Below are positions 59,277 to 64,000 of a DNA stretch of 64,000 nt, piece after piece. The notes under the pieces were generated by a model, which was given only the letters and a program-made list of their open reading frames with translations, ran no database searches and was not told the DNA's origin. The position numbers were made by a program, and so were the translations under genes. The stretch comes from Periplaneta americana (Eukaryota > Arthropoda > Insecta > Blattodea > Blattidae), in NCBI RefSeq assembly GCF_040183065.1, contig NC_091131.1, positions 97,554,330 through 97,618,329 of the forward strand, written 5' to 3'. Position 1 is the stretch's first letter. Every line of letters starts with the position of its first letter.

Positions 59277-59609
59277 ATGTCAAAGAGAGGAAATAGCACG
59301 GCAGTTACTCCTCCAAGAAAGAAAGCGTGTGCCATTCAGAGTAGACTAAGCTTCAGGAATCTTATAAGTTCATACTGTACGAGTATGTATAATGAATTGA
59401 AGAGAGAAGATAATGAAGAAGGAATTTTGTGCACGGACAAAGCAATTATAACTAGAATAGCAAAATTATTAGGAGTAAGTATATTTCGAAGTGACATTTG
59501 GTTTTCGGAATTTGTACTAATCACTTCACGTGATCAAACAAAATACATTTTTAGGTTAGGTCTCGCAAATCGTAAACTGTTTGGTCAAAACAATGATCTC
59601 ATGTTGTGA
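59277..59609 (+). CDS. Uncharacterised 110-codon open frame, possible exon
   Basis: It begins MSKRGNSTAVTPPRKKACAI, basic like the start of a nuclear or DNA-binding protein, then a helical stretch (LISSYCTSMYNELKREDNEE) and ITRIAKLLG. A perfect donor GTAAGT follows at 59475, so the real coding part might stop at 59474. The first half reads like the N-terminus of a DDE transposase of uncertain family. No certain homology. Confidence 0.25.
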   Translation: MSKRGNSTAVTPPRKKACAIQSRLSFRNLISSYCTSMYNELKREDNEEGILCTDKAIITRIAKLLGVSIFRSDIWFSEFVLITSRDQTKYIFRLGLANRKLFGQNNDLML

Positions 59610-59784
59610 GACAAAATACATTTTAATATTAGATCATATTAATCTACTAACTACCAAAAAAATGTGCGAGAAGTCCAGGAGGAAAATAACACTCTTTCAC
59701 AAATTATTGAACCATTTAGAAAACACCTCCTAACATAAAGATGAGATGTGGTAAATAAGCAAGACACCGTTATTGTTAATACTA

Positions 59785-59785
<1 letters not shown>

Positions 59786-59826
<41 letters not shown>
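59786..59826. repeat. (ATT)n microsatellite
   Basis: About 13 ATT units. Confidence 0.95.
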
Positions 59827-59827
<1 letters not shown>

Positions 59828-59974
59828 GTACATGGCATTGTGATTTTACTCTGGTTATATCTGGTATTAGTTGACAACACTGAAGAGACGGCCTAATTAG
59901 TCTTTTAGGAACTACTCTTACGTGATCCTCACTATAGATTCGGAGTAAATAAAGACAAGTTAAGAACACTGCCA

Positions 59975-60060
59975 CTGGGGGGGGGGGGAGGACGTTTCGA
60001 AGGTTGGATCTATCTTTGAAACGTTATCTTTGAAACGTTGCGAAAGTTTTTATATTATGC
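59975..60060. repeat. G-run plus iterated GAAACGTT element
   Basis: A 10-G run at 59979 is followed by ACGTTTCGAAGG, GGATCTATCTTTGAAACGTT and ATCTTTGAAACGTTGCG. The GATCTATCTTT word and adjoining G-run parallel 1783-1822. Confidence 0.45.
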
Positions 60061-60646
60061 TTTCACTTTTTCACTAACAATAAAAATGTACCTCTTCTGA
60101 ATGGAGGTAACTTTTATGCATGTGCAATAAGACCGTTAGACTACACTGCATTTTAAATACAAAAATTCATTTTCACTTACTCTGGTCCTGGTGAGATGCG
60201 AAGTATCTACAAACGCCGGAAAAGAAGAGTGCACCTTGTTCATCGCGGTTAGTAACAGTATGTTTCGTCGATTTCTGACGTATTATCCCCCGTTCTCTCT
60301 TCTTCGTCTTGCTCGAATCTTGCTCATATAAGAAGTCTGTACCTGTAAAATTTGTATGTGCATTAGAAATAGCCTACTGAAAGGAGGGATATGGGATAAA
60401 TGACACATACTCTTTCTTCCTGCGGCTCAAATGGTAACGTTTCCGCAGAGGTAAGATATAACCTCCTTCCAAGAAGTATGGATATCTACACTTTCTTGTA
60501 TTTATCCTTTGTTACCTTATGTGGTAGTCTTGCAATTTTGACTGCATGGAAAGAGAAAATTGATACCTGTAAATTTTCAATGTTAGTCAATAATTCACAC
60601 ACTAAATGGCAACGAAAATGGCCAAAGAATCCAGTCACAAAAGGTA

Positions 60647-60647
<1 letters not shown>

Positions 60648-60697
<50 letters not shown>
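60648..60697. repeat. (AAT)n microsatellite
   Basis: About 16 AAT units. Overlapping poly-Ile and poly-Asn frames are artefacts. Confidence 0.95.
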
Positions 60698-60699
<2 letters not shown>

Positions 60700-61690
60700 T
60701 GTTTTCTGGATGCAAAAAAAATTATATTCATAAATACACATTTGCCCCAACAGCCCTCGTACAGCTAGACGAGATTGCTTAGAAAATGTAACAATGAAAG
60801 TAGAACAGGCTTTTCTATGAAGGTAGGATGTTTAAATTTATTATTATCTTTTAATTTCGATTTTTACAATACTTTAATATAATTTTTGTGTAGTTATCAA
60901 TTTATTGTTAAAGACAGAACCACGAAAGAGTTCGAAAAAGCTTGAAAATCTAACATTAGCGCGGTTGAAATACCCAGAATCACGGTTATTAACTCTCTCG
61001 TATTTCTCGGAATTCCCCCTTTCATAACTTTTTTGTGATTTCCGTCTGCATATTAGTGTTTGACTTCATATTATTTGTATACCATTCAACATATTCGCAT
61101 CGTTTACTTTCATTTTTAGGTGGAAGGCAATAATCGATAACTGCTGAGGTGTAGCTTTGAGAACTGTCTATATTGCACACTACTGTAAAGTGAGTTTCAA
61201 TTTCAAAGCTACCGCATGTCGTTGTTGTGTTCCTGTTCTCTTTATTCGAATCATAAATTACCTTGTACACATTAATAAAATGCCTTATAGTGTACAGTAA
61301 ATTGATATTTTATTTATAACTTAAAATTATGTTAAATTTTAAAATCAGAATTATATCAATCCCTTACTTTTGGAAAAGAAAATTTTAGTAATAATTCTCA
61401 GGTTCTACGCCGTAACAGAAAATGTAACACTAGTATTTTATTTTAAGATGAAAATTAACCATTAATAAGGTAACTAAAATTATATATTTTCCACGGACAA
61501 AATTTGAAGTCTTCAATTTATGTTGTTATTTTCTAATGCCAGGCGTTTGACAATAAAGTCATTTGACCTCTTGCACTCCAATATTTTTCAAAGATATTGT
61601 CATGGTCAGTCACTGAAGCACAGATTTTGAGGTCTTCAACTTATTATTGTGGATAAAGATTATAATCATTAATATCAAAAGAAAAATACA
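60700..61690. other. No gene seen
   Basis: AT-rich spacer. The 82-codon minus frame at 61022-61270 has no recognised feature. Confidence 0.4.
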
Positions 61691-61699
61691 AAACACGAG

Positions 61700-61895
61700 T
61701 AGGCGTACTCCGTTCCCAGACGTATTTCCGAAACCAGTTTTCCGAACGGTCTTATTTCCGAAAACAAACTATTCTGAATGGTCTTCATTCCGAATGCGTT
61801 GTTTTCGATATAGCAGTATTTACGACAACATAAGTTATATTATTCACCACTCCGAAAACAAAGATTCCGAAAGACTTATTTCTTTCCGAAATTGT
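61700..61895. repeat. TTCCGAA-iterated element
   Basis: TTCCGAA or TCCGAA appears at about 61728, 61740, 61756, 61789, 61853, 61867 and 61886, with AATGGTC or ACGGTCTT between some. It is the same motif (reverse complement) as the 1740 array. Confidence 0.5.
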
Positions 61896-62015
61896 TATAA
61901 TAATACATTTTATTGTGTTTATTCTAATAAGTAATTTACAGTTTAAACTGATGCCATAAAACTCACAGATATTACAAGAGGCGACTTTCTTCCTTGTAAG
62001 TGGGACACAGTAGGA

Positions 62016-63089
62016 CAGTGATGTCAACTGATGTCCATAGGAGCAATCGCGCGCTTTAGAGCCCAGGAGTGCCTAAGCGCTTTACAGCGGAAAGAAAAAA
62101 GAGACAGACGAAAGAGGTAGTATATGCCGCTTGGTCGAGCTATATACAGGGATGGCCAGCACTGATTCAATGGATAAAGGAAAGAGAACTTATTAAAACT
62201 GTATCCATATTAATTTGTAGATATGCCTGAGAAGTATAAGTGCATTTTTTGCTTTTTTATTCAAAATAAATATTTTCTCAACTTTTTTTACAGAAAAGTG
62301 CAATTTTCAGATATGTTTGTTTAGTAGCCTTACAGGTACTAAAACAATGTTTTCGTAAATCTAATTTATCGTAAATACGTATTACTGAAGATAGTGTATT
62401 AAAATGTTTCAAAATATTCGCATGAAAAATGTTTGTTAAGGAAATGAATTAACAAAGCAAATACTGTTACATCATAAACAAAAGATATGTGCCTATGTGT
62501 TGATAAAACATCAGCTCTATAGCTTCAGCAGATTTTGAGATAATTTAATATTCTGATAACAGAAGTTGCGCACCAATATCACCTAAAAGCATAATGCGAT
62601 AAGAGTTTTTTTATGTAATATTAGTTACAGTTAAAACATATATCTAGATAACTTTGCTTTGTACTATAATATTGTTTTGATTACTTTTATAAAACTAAAG
62701 ATACCATCAATATTAACTTATCATGTCATATTCAGTGTCTTTCTTTATGAATGTGTTTAATTCACTTAGTACGGTATAGTTTTTGTTATTATGGAATTTG
62801 TGTGAATATTCCTTCTTTACTCTTTATTATGTTATTAACGTTTAAAACACAACTGCAATATTAGGCTAAGAAATAGGTGTTAGTACTTTTGTTTTACAGA
62901 CAATATAGAAAATAACAAACAGAAAGAATCCATATAAAAATAACGACATAAAATATCACGTTCCGTTTGAAGTTTGTGCACCACTGTTTTCTTAATCCAA
63001 CAGGCTGCTTATTCCTCCTAGCATACCCAGCGCTTAATGCCTGCGCACGACGTCAAGGCCAGAAAAATGCGCTTGTTTTGACATCACTG
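62016..63089. mobile_element. Non-autonomous hAT element with 8-bp TSD
   Basis: The left end CAGTGATGTCAACTGATG and the complement of the right end (CAGTGATGTCAAAACAAG) share 12 terminal bases. The flanking octamers CAGTAGGA (62008-62015) and CTGTAGGA (63090-63097) agree at 7 of 8 positions, the target-site duplication size of hAT transposons. The 1,074-base interior is AT-rich and has no transposase frame. Confidence 0.85.
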
Positions 63090-63097
63090 CTGTAGGA

Positions 63098-63540
63098 CGA
63101 TGTTCCGAATAGATTTATGTACGCGAAGCCACTTCATTTTTGGTTGTGTCCGCACAGTCCGCCACATTTGGAACTCCCTACCCATGGTTTCCATGTCTCC
63201 TTGCTCCTTCTGCAGTTCTTGTATGGCGTAATAGAAAGTCGGGTGTTCTTTTTCAACAACCACCTGGAATCGGTTATGGAAGGGTTAGGTGGGAGGTGGC
63301 GTTGTTTTTCTCTTCTCATCACCTTGTTTAAATTACTTCTCTCTGGCAGCAATTCCAGCATTCCCGATGGAACCTACCGCAGTTGGGTGCGTAGTATTGA
63401 GCTGGACGTCGCTCGGGATGTTCTGCTGCTTTCCTTGTTTCACAATTTCAGCTTCCGCCTCTTCTCTAATGGGAGGGTGCGTGTGCTCGGAAGGGCATTT
63501 TGTGACACAAATATTTCCGATGAAAGAGTAATGGAACGGA
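63098..63540. other. GC-richer stretch with overlapping open frames, no gene called
   Basis: A + strand frame (63117-63569) and minus frames overlap here. The longest + frame runs into the SINE tRNA head at 63551, which argues against a real protein. It may belong to a repeat unit with the SINE to its right. Confidence 0.35.
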
Positions 63541-63550
63541 GAAAAATTCT

Positions 63551-63622
63551 CTCCGGCGCCGGGATTTGAACCCGGGTTTTCAGCTCTACGTGCTGATGCT
63601 TTATCCACTAAGCCACACCGGA
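63551..63622 (-). repeat. tRNA-derived SINE head, family D
   Basis: The minus strand reads CCGGTGTGGCTTAGTGGATA (A box), then ACCCGGGTTCAAATCCCGG (B box). The acceptor-like ends CCGG/CCGG pair. The body probably extends left to about 63470. Confidence 0.75.
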
Positions 63623-63670
63623 TACCCACCCCGGCGTCGGACAGAATCGTCTCAGTTTTAAGTTCCAACT

Positions 63671-64000
63671 CTTGGGTTCCCTCTAGTGGCCGCCCTCTGC
63701 ACTACGTCATAGAGGTCTATGAACGTAGGACTGAAGTCCGTACATGTGCTGAGATGCACTCTTTCATCGTATGATGACGCAGAATATCTGCATGGAAATA
63801 TCATATGTACTTCAGTACATTAAAATAATATATATGATATGCGTAAATCACTTCGTGATTTAAGACGGCGCTTATTCCGTCGGATCCCGGCCAACTAGTC
63901 ACTCATAACGAGTGCACCTCAGCACATGTATGGACTTCAGTCCTACGTTCATAGACCTCTATGACGTAGTGCAGAGGGCGGCCACTAGAGGGAACCCAAG
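63671..64000. repeat. Inverted repeat reaching the window edge
   Basis: Arms 63671-63761 and 63910-64000 are inverted copies starting CTTGGGTTCCCTCTAGTGG, about 91 bases with two mismatches. The 148-base centre contains AAATCACTTCGTGATTT, a small hairpin. The right arm runs to the last base, so the structure may continue, perhaps into a second SINE head facing the one at 63551. Confidence 0.85.

Noticed and set aside
63117-63569. 150-codon + strand open frame
   Set aside because: It overlaps a minus-strand SINE head at its end, has frames open on both strands, and shows no recognised domain.
63551-63622. Candidate tRNA gene on the minus strand
   Set aside because: It has good boxes and acceptor-like pairing, but the context (adjacent inverted repeat and SINE-like flanks) favours a SINE head.
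1-64000. CRISPR arrays, operons, bacterial insertion sequences
   Set aside because: No regularly spaced identical repeats with unique spacers were seen, and all gene evidence is eukaryotic (introns, SINEs, LINEs).

Overview
The window looks like AT-rich intronic and intergenic DNA from a large, repeat-laden insect genome, most likely a cockroach or termite (Blattodea). The evidence is the dense tRNA-derived SINEs, many 5'-truncated LINEs, Penelope-like, mariner/IS630, hAT and MULE debris, TTAGG-type repeats and long introns. There is no sign of prokaryotic gene organisation. The species assignment is inference from repeat style, not a database match.

The only convincing host gene is the 3' half of a + strand orthologue of LRRC23, a leucine-rich-repeat protein of the axonemal radial spoke. 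Four exons (12057-12187, 14541-14677, 40281-40394, 45028-45211) have consensus splice sites, and their phases match at all three junctions. Together they encode the last 188 residues and the stop codon. The N-terminal half was not found and should lie in earlier exons, probably upstream of the window. The introns are about 2.4, 25.6 and 4.6 kb. The first holds a 1.8-kb pyrimidine-only tract built on a 30-bp minisatellite, whose long open frames are artefacts. The other two are packed with transposon remains.

Region by region: 1-12 kb carries SINEs, a MULE transposase relic, LINE 3' ends, a Penelope-like GIY-YIG fragment and a four-copy 92-bp tandem repeat. 12-45 kb is the LRRC23 transcription unit, with mariner elements (two with terminal inverted repeats and internal deletions), LINE tails, nested insertions, an iterated AATGTCCA array, a SINE palindrome, and a near-perfect 214-bp palindrome that contains a plausible minimal hammerhead-ribozyme core. 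45-64 kb is probably intergenic: two long LINE remnants, a hAT transposase relic, a second copy of the LINE that was interrupted at 29 kb, a palindromic MITE, a 1.07-kb non-autonomous hAT element with a visible 8-bp target duplication, and an inverted repeat running off the right edge.

No complete novel gene system is visible. The most unusual signals are the hammerhead-like palindrome, a set of elements built from different iterated 7-11-nt motifs, and a strong apparent excess of the palindrome TAGGCCTA across the window.
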